DNA of 64,000 nucleotides from NCBI RefSeq assembly GCF_044457565.1, contig NZ_JBITGZ010000010.1:62001-126000 (forward strand). The letters are read 5' to 3'. The translations under genes and the position numbers were made by a program. Source of the DNA: Kitasatospora sp044457565. Lineage in GTDB: Bacteria > Actinomycetota > Actinomycetes > Streptomycetales > Streptomycetaceae. The number at the start of each line of letters is the position of its first letter. The stretch's first letter is position 1. Under the pieces are notes generated by a model that did no database searches, was not told the DNA's origin, and saw only the letters and a program-made list of their open reading frames with translations. Below, piece by piece: positions 26,418 through 34,174 of the stretch.

Positions 26418-27142
26418 CGCGGATGCTCGACACACTGTCCCTGCGGGCCGGATACCACGGCGGTGCCGTGCTGCACGGCATCGACCTGACGGTGAGCCGG
26501 TGCTCCGTGCACGCCGTCCTCGGGCCCAACGGCGCCGGGAAGACGACCCTGCTGCATACACTGGCCGGCCTGGTCCCGGTCGGCTCGGGCCGGATCGAGC
26601 TCGCCGGCACCGATGTCACCCGCCTCCCGGCCCACCACCGTGCTCGGGCCGGTATCAGCCTCGTCCCGCAGGGGCGTCGGCTCTTCGCGTCCCTGACGGT
26701 GGCCGAGCACCTCAAGCTGGCACACCGACAGCGGACGGCGGCCTGGTCACCGGCCCGGGTGCTCGACCTGCTCCCCCGGCTCGGCGAGCGGCTGCGCCAC
26801 CGCGCCGACCGTCTCTCCGGCGGCGAGCAGCAGATGCTCGCCATCGCCCGCGCCCTGCTCACCGGCCCCCGCGTCCTACTGCTCGACGAACCCACCGAGG
26901 GCCTGGCCCCCGCGGTCGCGGCCGATGTGCTCGCCCTGGCGGGCCGGTTGGCCGCCGACGGACTGGCCGTCCTGCTCGCCACCCCGAGCCCGGCCTCCGT
27001 GCTCCCGATCGCCGACCGGATCACCGTCCTCGGCACCGGCCGGATCTCGACCGCGCTGGACGGCGCCGCCGCGCGCCAGGACCCGGCCCACGTACTCGCC
27101 GCCCTCACCCCACCCCGCCACGCACCGCAGGAGCAGCCCTGA
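26414..27142 (+). CDS. livF: ABC transporter ATP-binding protein, LivF type
   Basis: A 242-residue ABC ATPase. Walker A GPNGAGKTT, Q-loop SLVPQGRRLFASLTV (the RRLF phrase is typical of LivF), signature LSGGEQQMLAIARAL, Walker B VLLLDEPTEGL. Where most ATPases have the switch histidine, this one reads LLATPSPASV with no His, so hydrolysis at this site may be weakened. GTG start overlaps livG (GTGA); the stop overlaps the methyltransferase start by one base (TGATG). Confidence 0.88.
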   Translation: MTRMLDTLSLRAGYHGGAVLHGIDLTVSRCSVHAVLGPNGAGKTTLLHTLAGLVPVGSGRIELAGTDVTRLPAHHRARAGISLVPQGRRLFASLTVAEHLKLAHRQRTAAWSPARVLDLLPRLGERLRHRADRLSGGEQQMLAIARALLTGPRVLLLDEPTEGLAPAVAADVLALAGRLAADGLAVLLATPSPASVLPIADRITVLGTGRISTALDGAAARQDPAHVLAALTPPRHAPQEQP

Positions 27143-27960
27143 TGCCGACCGAGACGCGCTACGCCTTCGACAACCGGTCCGACGAGGCCGTGGACCAGTT
27201 CCAGGTACTGGAGTCCTTCCTCGACCCGATCACCGCCTCCCACCTGGACCGGCTCGGGGTGCCGGCCGGGGCCCACTGCTGGGAGGTCGGGGCGGGCGCC
27301 GGGTCGATCGCCCGCCTGCTCGCCGAACTGGTCGGCCCCACCGGCTCCGTGACCGCCACCGACCTCGACCTGGCCCGGCTGACCACGCCGACCGGGTCCA
27401 CCGGGTCCACCGGGTCCACCGGGAGCCTTCTGGTCCGCCGCCACGACGTCCGGTACGAGCAGCCGCCGGGCGGCCCGTTCGACCTGATCCACGCCCGCCT
27501 GCTCCTCCTCCACCTGCCCGAGCGGCACGAGGTGCTCGCCACCCTGGCCGGGGCGCTACGGCCGGGCGGTGTGCTGCTGATCGAGGAGTTCGACCGCAGC
27601 CCGCTCTCCGTCCTCACCCCGGTCGATCCGGCCGAGCGCGACCTCTTCTCCCGGGTCATCGACACCGTTCTCACCGTCCTGGGCGACCGGGGCGCAGACC
27701 TGGACTGGGGACGCCAGGTCCCCGCGGCGATGACACGCCTCGGTCTGACCGAGGTCCACACCACCATCCATGCCGAGAGCTGGTCCCACGACGGCGGCAC
27801 CCGCCTCCATGAGATCAACTCGCGCCAGCTCCAGGAACCCCTGCTCGCCGCAGGTCTCACCCTCGACGAGCTGACCCGCTTCCGCGCGCTGGTCCGCAGG
27901 CCCGGCTTCAAGGCGCTCTCCTACACCCTGGTCTCGATCTCGGCGCGAAAGCCCGGATGA
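27142..27960 (+). CDS. Class I SAM-dependent methyltransferase
   Basis: A 272-residue Rossmann-fold methyltransferase. Motif I CWEVGAGAGSIARLLAELV, the acidic end of beta-2 TATDLDLARL, and motif IV-V FDLIHARLLLLHLPERHEVLATLAGALRPGG. Residues 84-95 are a TGS-TGS-TGS-TGS stretch encoded by 9-bp tandem repeats, in the loop after the SAM-binding beta-2 strand. It is coupled to livF (TGATG), so it belongs to the kinase-transporter operon and may act on the imported compound or on an unrelated small molecule. Substrate unknown. Confidence 0.85.
   Translation: MPTETRYAFDNRSDEAVDQFQVLESFLDPITASHLDRLGVPAGAHCWEVGAGAGSIARLLAELVGPTGSVTATDLDLARLTTPTGSTGSTGSTGSLLVRRHDVRYEQPPGGPFDLIHARLLLLHLPERHEVLATLAGALRPGGVLLIEEFDRSPLSVLTPVDPAERDLFSRVIDTVLTVLGDRGADLDWGRQVPAAMTRLGLTEVHTTIHAESWSHDGGTRLHEINSRQLQEPLLAAGLTLDELTRFRALVRRPGFKALSYTLVSISARKPG
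27391..27426 (+). repeat. In-frame 9-bp tandem repeat in the methyltransferase gene
   Basis: Three perfect ACCGGGTCC units (27391-27417) plus a fourth altered unit ACCGGGAGC, coding Thr-Gly-Ser four times. Its length can change in 9-bp steps without breaking the frame. Confidence 0.9.
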
Positions 27961-28112
27961 GCCGCCTCCGCGCGCTGGGGAAGGCCGAACTCCGCGCCGA
28001 CACCGGAACACCCGGAGAATTCGCGTTGCTCATTTCCCCCCACCCGCTCTCGCTGTACGAGGCGGTAACATAACCCCGGCCGCGCTGCGGAATAACGATT
28101 CGCTACGAGGTC

Positions 28113-28141
28113 TTTCTAGTTCTCCGGAACGGCCCTAGTCT
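28113..28141 (+). promoter_or_regulatory. Candidate leaderless promoter for the 28148 gene
   Basis: A TAGTCT -10-like box (28136-28141) ends 6 nt before the GTG start at 28148, with a weak TTTCTA -35 (28113-28118) 17 nt upstream. No ribosome-binding site is visible. Together these suggest a transcript beginning at or near the start codon. The surrounding 28010-28150 DNA is notably AT-richer than its neighbours. Confidence 0.4.
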
Positions 28142-28147
28142 GCGTTC

Positions 28148-29101
28148 GTGTCGATCTTTCGAATGTTTCGGAACTCCGGCCCGCGGCTGGCCCCAGAACT
28201 CGATGACAGCAATCTCGGCAGAGTGCGCAAGCAACTCGAAAGTCCCTCGATGCCGGGGCTGATTGATATTCAGGTCGACCAGATCGAGCGGGTCCTCCAG
28301 GATGCGGGTACGGATTGGGATCGGCGGGCGCATCGATTCTCGGTGCTCGCGGAATCCGCCGCGGGCTCCGGTATCGCGCGGTCCTGGCTGAGGCGTCGTC
28401 CACACAGCGCCGATGCCATGGTCTTCCAGGCCTGGGTCGAGCTGGTGCGCGGCCGCCTGACGGGCGGGATGGAGGACGCGCGCTCCGCGGCCGACGACTG
28501 TCGTCGCGCTGCCGAGCTCGCGCCGGACGATCCGACACCGTGGGTGGTACTGCTCGGAATCCTGCGGCTGCTGAGATGCGAGCAGCAGGACGTGTTCAAG
28601 GTCTGGCAGGAGGTGATGGCGCGCGATACCTGGCACCGCGAAGCGCATTTCCAGATGCTGGGCTACCTGTCACCGGAGGAGTGCGGCACCCGCAGCCAGG
28701 TGCTGGAGCTCGTCGATTCCGTCCGTTCTCGGATACCTCCGGCGACCTCGGCGGTGCCGGCCGTGGGCCTGGAGCTCGCGGCGGCCATCGATCACCATCA
28801 CCGGACCGTCGCCCGCGGCGGCGTCGACGCTCTCCTGGCGAGAAGGCAGTGGGCGAATCCGCGGGCGGAGTCCGCGCTGGAGCGGGCGCTGGCCAACTGG
28901 ACCAAGCCCGGCCACCTGCGCCATGCGGCGGCCCTGGCCGATCTCAACATGCTGGCCTATGCGCTGGTCCAGGCCAACCGGCTCCCGGAGGCCGCGGAGG
29001 CCCTCCGGATGGTCGGAAGTACCGTCACGCCCTGGCCGTGGCGGCTGGACGGCGACCCGGTACAGCGCTTCGCCTACTGGCAGGCGCAGGTTCTGCGCTG
29101 A
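28148..29101 (+). CDS. Helical-repeat (TPR-like) protein of unknown function
   Basis: A 317-residue soluble protein that I cannot assign to a named family. It is largely alpha-helical, with TPR-like pairs such as ADDCRRAAELAPDDPTPWVVLLGILRLL and AALADLNMLAYALVQANRLPEAAEALRMV. Other features: RRPHSADAMVFQAWVELVRGR, WQEVMARDTWHREAHFQMLGYLSPEE, and a WPWRLDGDPVQRFAYWQAQVLR ending. No signal peptide or membrane segment. GTG 28148 is used; ATG 28163 is an alternative. The pattern resembles proteins of toxin or contact-system neighbourhoods, but none is next to it here. Confidence 0.7.
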   Translation: MSIFRMFRNSGPRLAPELDDSNLGRVRKQLESPSMPGLIDIQVDQIERVLQDAGTDWDRRAHRFSVLAESAAGSGIARSWLRRRPHSADAMVFQAWVELVRGRLTGGMEDARSAADDCRRAAELAPDDPTPWVVLLGILRLLRCEQQDVFKVWQEVMARDTWHREAHFQMLGYLSPEECGTRSQVLELVDSVRSRIPPATSAVPAVGLELAAAIDHHHRTVARGGVDALLARRQWANPRAESALERALANWTKPGHLRHAAALADLNMLAYALVQANRLPEAAEALRMVGSTVTPWPWRLDGDPVQRFAYWQAQVLR

Positions 29102-29140
29102 GCCGACCGGCGAGCCACCGTACCGGCGCCCGACAGCCCA

Positions 29141-29188
29141 CCAGCCGACCAGCCGACCAGCCGACCAGCCGACCAGCCGACCGCCCGA
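29141..29188. repeat. 8-bp minisatellite (CCAGCCGA unit)
   Basis: Five perfect CCAGCCGA units (29141-29180) and one variant CCGCCCGA (29181-29188), in the gap 40 bp after the unknown gene. Same unit length and similar C-rich composition as the array at 10134-10189. Confidence 0.92.
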
Positions 29189-29335
29189 TGCTGCTCACCG
29201 CAGCAGCGGCATGAGGATGCACGTGGGGCGGAATGTTCCTAAGGTTCGGTGTACAGGGATGCGGCGCAGGAGAACCCTGATTCCCCTTCCATCCACCGCG
29301 TCGGCTCCCGATCATCCTGTCAGGAGATCACCGAT

Positions 29336-29656
29336 ATGACGACGTCCTCCGAAACTCCCGTCCTCGACACCCTGGCTGCCATGACCCTCGACTCGGTCGA
29401 ACGCTGCGGCCTGCCCATGGACCAGCTCATCCTCACCCGCATCGCCGCGCTCGTCGCCATGGACGCGCCTCCGATGTCCTACCTCGCGCACATCGGCCCC
29501 GCCATGGAGTCCGGTGTGACGGCCGCCCAGGTGCAGGACGTCCTGGTGGCCATCGCGCCGATCGTCGGCACCGCCCACGTGATGTCCGCGGCCGGCCACA
29601 TCGCCGAGGGTCTGGGATTCGCCATCGCCGTGGCCGAATCCGAGCTCGACGCGTAG
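29336..29656 (+). CDS. Carboxymuconolactone decarboxylase (CMD/AhpD-like) family protein
   Basis: A 106-residue all-helical CMD-family protein: LTRIAALVAMDAPPMSYLAHIGPAMESGVTAAQVQDVLVAIAPIVGTAHVMSAAGHIAEG. It lacks the CxxC of AhpD-type peroxidase partners, so a redox role is unlikely; it may be a decarboxylase-like or structural member. The ATG has AGGAG 9 nt upstream. Appears monocistronic. Confidence 0.85.
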   Translation: MTTSSETPVLDTLAAMTLDSVERCGLPMDQLILTRIAALVAMDAPPMSYLAHIGPAMESGVTAAQVQDVLVAIAPIVGTAHVMSAAGHIAEGLGFAIAVAESELDA

Positions 29657-30047
29657 CCCACACCCGGGATCCAGGCGGGACCCTCGGCCGCCGAAGGCCT
29701 CGGATGCCTTCGCGAGCCCACGATGCCACAGCCCCGGCTCGGCCCTACCCCGCCACTTCCGAACGGTCGGACGACCTGCACGGCGTCGCTCCCGCATGCG
29801 TGCAGGTCGTCAACGCTTCCCCAGCGGCCACCCCGCACGCGGACTGGCGTGAAGTCATCGCGCCTTCACCAGGCCGCAGCCGAGTCCGGCGGCCGAGGAC
29901 TGAGCCGCGGCGCGTGCACTCCCACGGCCCGAGGTACACCCGCACGAGCACACCCGCCCACGAACACCCGCACGACGCGGCAGCGGAGGACGGCGGAGCC
30001 GCTCGCCCACAGCCGGGTGACCGTCGCCGCCGGCCCCCGCCGAGGCC
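29657..30047. other. Intergenic region between CMD and membrane-protein genes
   Basis: A 391-bp convergent gap. Open frames exist but are Pro/Arg/Thr-rich with no recognisable similarity or ribosome-binding site. No clear hairpin terminator was found. Confidence 0.45.
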
Positions 30048-30488
30048 TCAGGGCCGGCCGGCCTCGCGGAACGCTCCGGCGCAGAGTGCCCAGATGATGA
30101 AGATGTTCACGGCAATCAGCACGACGGCCCAGAACGGGTAGTACGGCAGCCACAGGAAGTTGGCGATCAGACTCAACCCCGCGAGCACGACACCGACCGC
30201 GCGCGCCCACACGGCTCCGGTGAAGAGCGCGAAGCCGGCGAGGACGACGACGATGCCCAGGATGAGGTGGACCCAGCCCCAGCCGGTCAGGCTGAACCGG
30301 AACGCGTAGTTAGCCGTTCTGACGAACAGGTCGTCCTTCGCGATGGCGGAGATTCCTTCGAAGATCGCCAGGGCCCCGCCGACGATCATCAGGATCCCGG
30401 CGAGGACGGTCCAGCCGGTTCGGAAGACATGCCGCGAGGCGCCCTGGGGGACGCTGCCCGCCTGTGAGAGGTTGAGGTTGCCGGCCAT
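30048..30488 (-). CDS. DUF7144-type four-helix membrane protein
   Basis: A 146-residue integral membrane protein with four hydrophobic helices: GWTVLAGILMIVGGALAIFEG, GWGWVHLILGIVVVLAGFAL, AVGVVLAGLSLIANFLWLPYYP and FWAVVLIAVNIFIIWALCA. Typical actinobacterial DUF7144 family, often stress-associated, function unknown. A strong AAGGAGG precedes the ATG at 30488. Confidence 0.82.
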   Translation of the reverse strand: MAGNLNLSQAGSVPQGASRHVFRTGWTVLAGILMIVGGALAIFEGISAIAKDDLFVRTANYAFRFSLTGWGWVHLILGIVVVLAGFALFTGAVWARAVGVVLAGLSLIANFLWLPYYPFWAVVLIAVNIFIIWALCAGAFREAGRP

Positions 30489-30748
30489 GAAGGCCTCCTT
30501 CAGCCGACGGAGGCACACGGCCGAGCGGAACGTGCCGACCAGCGGCGCCGATCTCCAGCGTCCCACGGCCGGACCAGGACCGCGCTGCCCACCGGGGCGG
30601 CGAGCGCCCGATCGCGGCCGTGGCCGTGCCGCTCCGGCCCGGGCCCCCGATCGCTCCGGCTTCCTCACCCGGCCTGGGTGATGCCCGCTGCGGCGCGCGG
30701 CGTCAGACTTGACCTGACCTGCTGTTTCCGGGCGGATTGGAGAGATCC

Positions 30749-31018
30749 GTGAAGGACCTCAAGTTTGAGCAGAAGCGTTCGCTGTCACGGCTGGAGGCCG
30801 CTGATCAGCTCTCCGCGCTCGCGGACGCGCTGAGGCACGGCGGCAACGCCGAACTGGAACTGGGCCCCGGGACCTTGAGCCTGCGGATCCCCGACGACCT
30901 CCGCACCGAGCTGGAGGTCGAGGTCGGCGACGGGGAGATCGAGCTGGAGATCGAGTTCAAGTGGCCCACCGCACAGACCGGGACGCCCCCGACGCGATCG
31001 GCGGGCGAGGACGGCTGA
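30749..31018 (+). CDS. Amphi-Trp domain-containing protein
   Basis: An 89-residue small protein: VKDLKFEQKRSLSRLEAADQLSALADALR, then ELELGPGTLSLRIPDDLRTELEVEVGDGEIELEIEFKW. This matches the amphi-Trp family, with a helix followed by amphipathic strands ending in a conserved Trp. The function of the family is unknown. GTG start at 30749 with GGAGAG 4 nt upstream. Monocistronic, convergent with the MFS gene. Confidence 0.85.
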   Translation: MKDLKFEQKRSLSRLEAADQLSALADALRHGGNAELELGPGTLSLRIPDDLRTELEVEVGDGEIELEIEFKWPTAQTGTPPTRSAGEDG

Positions 31019-31112
31019 CGCCACCACCAGGCCGCCCGCAGGCCCTGACAGTATCCGGGCGCGGCCGCCGCTCTCCGCCGCTCTACGGCCCTCCCGCGCC
31101 CCGGCCGACCGT

Positions 31113-32780
31113 CTACACCGCCGGCTCGGGGCTTCCGGGCCGGCGTCCGGGCTTGGTTCCGGGCTTGCTTCCGGGCTGGACGGTCGGGATTCGCCGGGTG
31201 AAGAACAGTGCCAGCAGAGCGGTCAGGGCGAGAACGGCGAGCGCGGCACGCAGGCCGTCGAGCCTCGCCTCGGCGTTCGCGTCGATCGCGGCCTGGGCCA
31301 CCTCCGGGCTCGCCCCCGCGCCGTCCAGGGCGCTCTGGAGCTGCGCGTCCGACAGGAAGGGTACGCCGCTCTCGAGTTGGACGACGGCCTGGCTGGTGAC
31401 TTCGGGGGGAATCGCCTGGTTCTGCTCGATGCTGGTCAGGAACGAGGTCGTCAGGGTGGCGATGAGGATCGATCCGGCGAGTGCCGTACCGATCGAGGAG
31501 CCGAGGTTGGTGACGGCGTTCTGGATACCGCCGACCTCCGCGCTCTGCTCGTCCGGCACGGCCGATACCGTGACCGCTCCGAGTTGGGACGCCAGCGCGC
31601 CCATGCCGAGGCCGATCAGCAGGAGCGGGATGGTGACGATCTCCGCGCCCGCGTCCGCGTCGAGGGCCGCCAGCAGCGCCACCGCACCCGCGAACAGGGC
31701 GAGGACACCGAGGCGCACCACCCGGCGCGGTGAGACGTCCGGCAGCAGCTTCGGGATCAGGATCGCGGCGGCCAGCAGGGTCAGTGAGAGCGGCAGGATG
31801 CGGACACCGGTGGCGAGCGCGGACAGGCCGAGGGCGACCGACAGGTAGAGCGGTACGACGAAGAACACGCCCATCTGCACGAAGTACTGGAAGAAGAACA
31901 TCGTCAGGCCCCCGGTGAGCTGCCGGTTGCGCAGCAGAGCCGGGTCCACGAGCGGCTCCCTGTGCTGCTCCACCAGGTGCGCCTCCCAGCGGAGGAAGAG
32001 CCGGATCAGCAGCAGGCCTGCCAGCATCAGCCACACGACCAGCGAGATTCCGAGCCAGGCGGGTGCGTCGGGCTTGGGCAGGAACCAGCCCCACTCGCTG
32101 GAGCGCAGGACGCCGTAGACGAAGACCCCGAGCCCGAGCGCGGAGAGCACCGCGCCGACGAGGTCGATGGGCGGGCGGTCATCGGTCGGGGCATCGGCGA
32201 TGCGGCGGGCGAACACGAGGATGGCGAGCACGATGACGACCTCGCCGGCGAAGACCCAGCGCCAGGAGAAATAGGTGGTCGCGACGCCGCCGATCAGCGG
32301 CCCGAGCGCGATCGCCACGGCGCCCGCGGCGGCGACGAGTCCGTAGGCGGCCGGCCGACGCTCCGCGGCGAAGTTGCCGGCGACCAGTGCGACGATCGAC
32401 GGCAGGATGAGGGCTGCCCCGATTCCTTCCAGGAAGGACCAGCCGAGCAGCAGCACGGGCAGGTTCGGGGCGAGCGCCGTCGTGAGGGAGCCGCAACCGT
32501 AGATACCGCAACCGATCATGAACGCGCGTCTGCGGCCGATGAGCACGCCGACCTTGCCACCGGGAATCATGAACATCGCCATCACGAGCGTGTACGCCGT
32601 GATCGCGCCCTGGATCCCGGTCACGGTCGTACCCACGTCGTCCGCGACCGTCGCGATCGACACGTTCATCACCGAGCTGTCCAGTGCCATCAGGAACTGC
32701 CCGGCCGCCAGGATCAGCAGCACGAATCCCGCCGTCGCCGGCGCCTCAGAACTGCCGGCGGTGCCGGCTCTCGATGCCAT
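31113..32780 (-). CDS. MFS transporter, DHA2 (EmrB/QacA-like) multidrug efflux
   Basis: A 555-residue 14-TM major facilitator. First helix LLILAAGQFLMALDSSVMNVSI, motif A GGKVGVLIGRRRAFM, motif C-like AGAVAIALGPLIGGVATTYFSWRWVF. A long extracytoplasmic loop before the last helix (SIEQNQAIPPEVTSQAVVQL) is typical of this group. It ends in a basic Pro/Gly-rich tail. Substrate unknown; no regulator is adjacent. ATG 32780 chosen because family similarity begins a few residues later. Confidence 0.87.
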   Translation of the reverse strand: MASRAGTAGSSEAPATAGFVLLILAAGQFLMALDSSVMNVSIATVADDVGTTVTGIQGAITAYTLVMAMFMIPGGKVGVLIGRRRAFMIGCGIYGCGSLTTALAPNLPVLLLGWSFLEGIGAALILPSIVALVAGNFAAERRPAAYGLVAAAGAVAIALGPLIGGVATTYFSWRWVFAGEVVIVLAILVFARRIADAPTDDRPPIDLVGAVLSALGLGVFVYGVLRSSEWGWFLPKPDAPAWLGISLVVWLMLAGLLLIRLFLRWEAHLVEQHREPLVDPALLRNRQLTGGLTMFFFQYFVQMGVFFVVPLYLSVALGLSALATGVRILPLSLTLLAAAILIPKLLPDVSPRRVVRLGVLALFAGAVALLAALDADAGAEIVTIPLLLIGLGMGALASQLGAVTVSAVPDEQSAEVGGIQNAVTNLGSSIGTALAGSILIATLTTSFLTSIEQNQAIPPEVTSQAVVQLESGVPFLSDAQLQSALDGAGASPEVAQAAIDANAEARLDGLRAALAVLALTALLALFFTRRIPTVQPGSKPGTKPGRRPGSPEPAV

Positions 32781-32992
32781 GGGCGCATCGTTGCAGCGGC
32801 CGCGAAAGCCGGTACCCCGACCCGCCCGGGGGTAACCCGATCGGCCGTGCGTGACCGGGCGGACTCCGCCGCGCGAACGGGTGACAGGTCCTGCGGCGAC
32901 GCGCACCTGCCGAGCTTCGAGGAGCGCCGCCGTAGCCCCGGTCCCGCAGGTCGCGCCCGGCGAGTGGTCTCCAGCGGGCGGAGTACCGAAGC

Positions 32993-33967
32993 TCAGCGCC
33001 GTTTCGACTTCCTGGCCGGCCGGATGCGGGAGATCTGCCCCCGAGCGGTTTGCCAGCGCTCCCGCGCCAGGCCGATGACATTGTCCCACTCACGGCGAAC
33101 CTCGTCATCGGCCGGCCGCTCACCCTGACGGATTCTCCCCAGCTCGTCATGCACCTCCCGACCGAGAGCCGCCGACCCCACGACCACGAGCACGATGCCG
33201 AAGAATGCCGAGAGCATCGCGAAGACCACGCCCACCGTGCCGAAGCGAGCGGCGTAGGAGTTGAAGAGGTGCGGTACGTAGAAGGCCGCGCCCACCGAAT
33301 AGACACCCGCCAGGACGGCCCCGATGACGCCGAACGGCAGAAGATCCCACCAGGCGACCCGCTTCGCCGCGAGGATCCAGCCGCCCCAGACGAGGAAGAC
33401 CGCTGTCAGCAGCGCCTCCAGGAGGTACACCCATACGGCGAAGCGCCCGCGGCCCAGGTTGGCGTAGAGCCAGCCGCTCACCGGCACGTACAGCACGAAG
33501 GAGAGGGACCACTTCAGGTCGTTGAGGGTGTTTCGCACACTCAGCGGTTTGAGCTCCCACGTCTGCTCGAACAACCGCTGCACCGCACGCGCGAAGCTCA
33601 GTGTCGAGAGCATCAGGAACACCGCCCCGAAGATGCCGACGCTCGTGTCGGCAGCCGAGGAGAAGAGTTGTGTGACCGCAGCGGCTCCGCCCGCCGTGAG
33701 GCTGTAGCGGTCGATGACCCGGTCGGCGATGTCCTTGTCCCCGATATGGGAGACAATGGCACCGCACAGGATCGCGAGCGGAATCATCGCCGTCAGCATG
33801 CTGGACGCCAGCGCCATCGAGCGATCGAATCCCGCGATTCGCTGGAACCGGTTGACGACACGGAGCGCGAATGCCGGACGGAGCCAGAACGTCAGCGTCC
33901 TGGTGAAGCGCTCGCGGTTGATCGGTGCCGCCCTCCCTCCCTGGATCCCGGGAGTCCGTGACGGCAC
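32993..33967 (-). CDS. YihY/BrkB-family inner membrane protein
   Basis: A 324-residue membrane protein with about six helices of the YihY/virulence factor BrkB family: FQRIAGFDRSMALASSMLTAMIPLAIL, LSFARAVQRLFEQTWELKP, and WWDLLPFGVIGAVLAGVYSVGAAFYVPHLF. The C-terminal cytoplasmic tail is basic (RPARKSKRR). Function unknown; it is not RNase BN as once annotated. Start uncertain: GTG 33967 is the first candidate (GGAGGAGG lies 13 nt upstream). Confidence 0.82.
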   Translation of the reverse strand: MPSRTPGIQGGRAAPINRERFTRTLTFWLRPAFALRVVNRFQRIAGFDRSMALASSMLTAMIPLAILCGAIVSHIGDKDIADRVIDRYSLTAGGAAAVTQLFSSAADTSVGIFGAVFLMLSTLSFARAVQRLFEQTWELKPLSVRNTLNDLKWSLSFVLYVPVSGWLYANLGRGRFAVWVYLLEALLTAVFLVWGGWILAAKRVAWWDLLPFGVIGAVLAGVYSVGAAFYVPHLFNSYAARFGTVGVVFAMLSAFFGIVLVVVGSAALGREVHDELGRIRQGERPADDEVRREWDNVIGLARERWQTARGQISRIRPARKSKRR

Positions 33968-34095
33968 GAGCTTAGCCGGACCTCCTCCGTCAAGTCCTGA
34001 GGGAGACGACCGGCATGTCGGGCGGGGTCGGCCGGCTGACGAGCGGTTCAAACCTCGTTGGCTGACGTGCCGGCACAACCCGCTGTTGCTCCCGC

Positions 34096-34132
34096 GCCGT
34101 GGGGGCGCCACCGGAGCGGCTCCCCCCACGGC
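34096..34132. terminator. Hairpin downstream of the Met/His-rich lipoprotein gene
   Basis: GCCGTGGGGG (34096-34105) pairs exactly with CCCCCACGGC (34123-34132), with a smaller inner GCC/GGC pairing. It lies 40 bp after the minus-strand lipoprotein gene's stop. Confidence 0.65.
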
Positions 34133-34174
34133 TCCCCCCACCACTGCCGCACGCCCCCGCCGCGCGACTGCGCG

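Noticed and set aside
29704..30141. Plus-strand ORF between the CMD and DUF7144 genes
   Set aside because: Pro/Arg/Thr-rich, no ribosome-binding site, and it runs into the antisense of a clear membrane-protein gene.
32993..33967. RNase BN annotation for the YihY/BrkB protein
   Set aside because: That name came from a historical misassignment; the sequence is a polytopic membrane protein without nuclease motifs.
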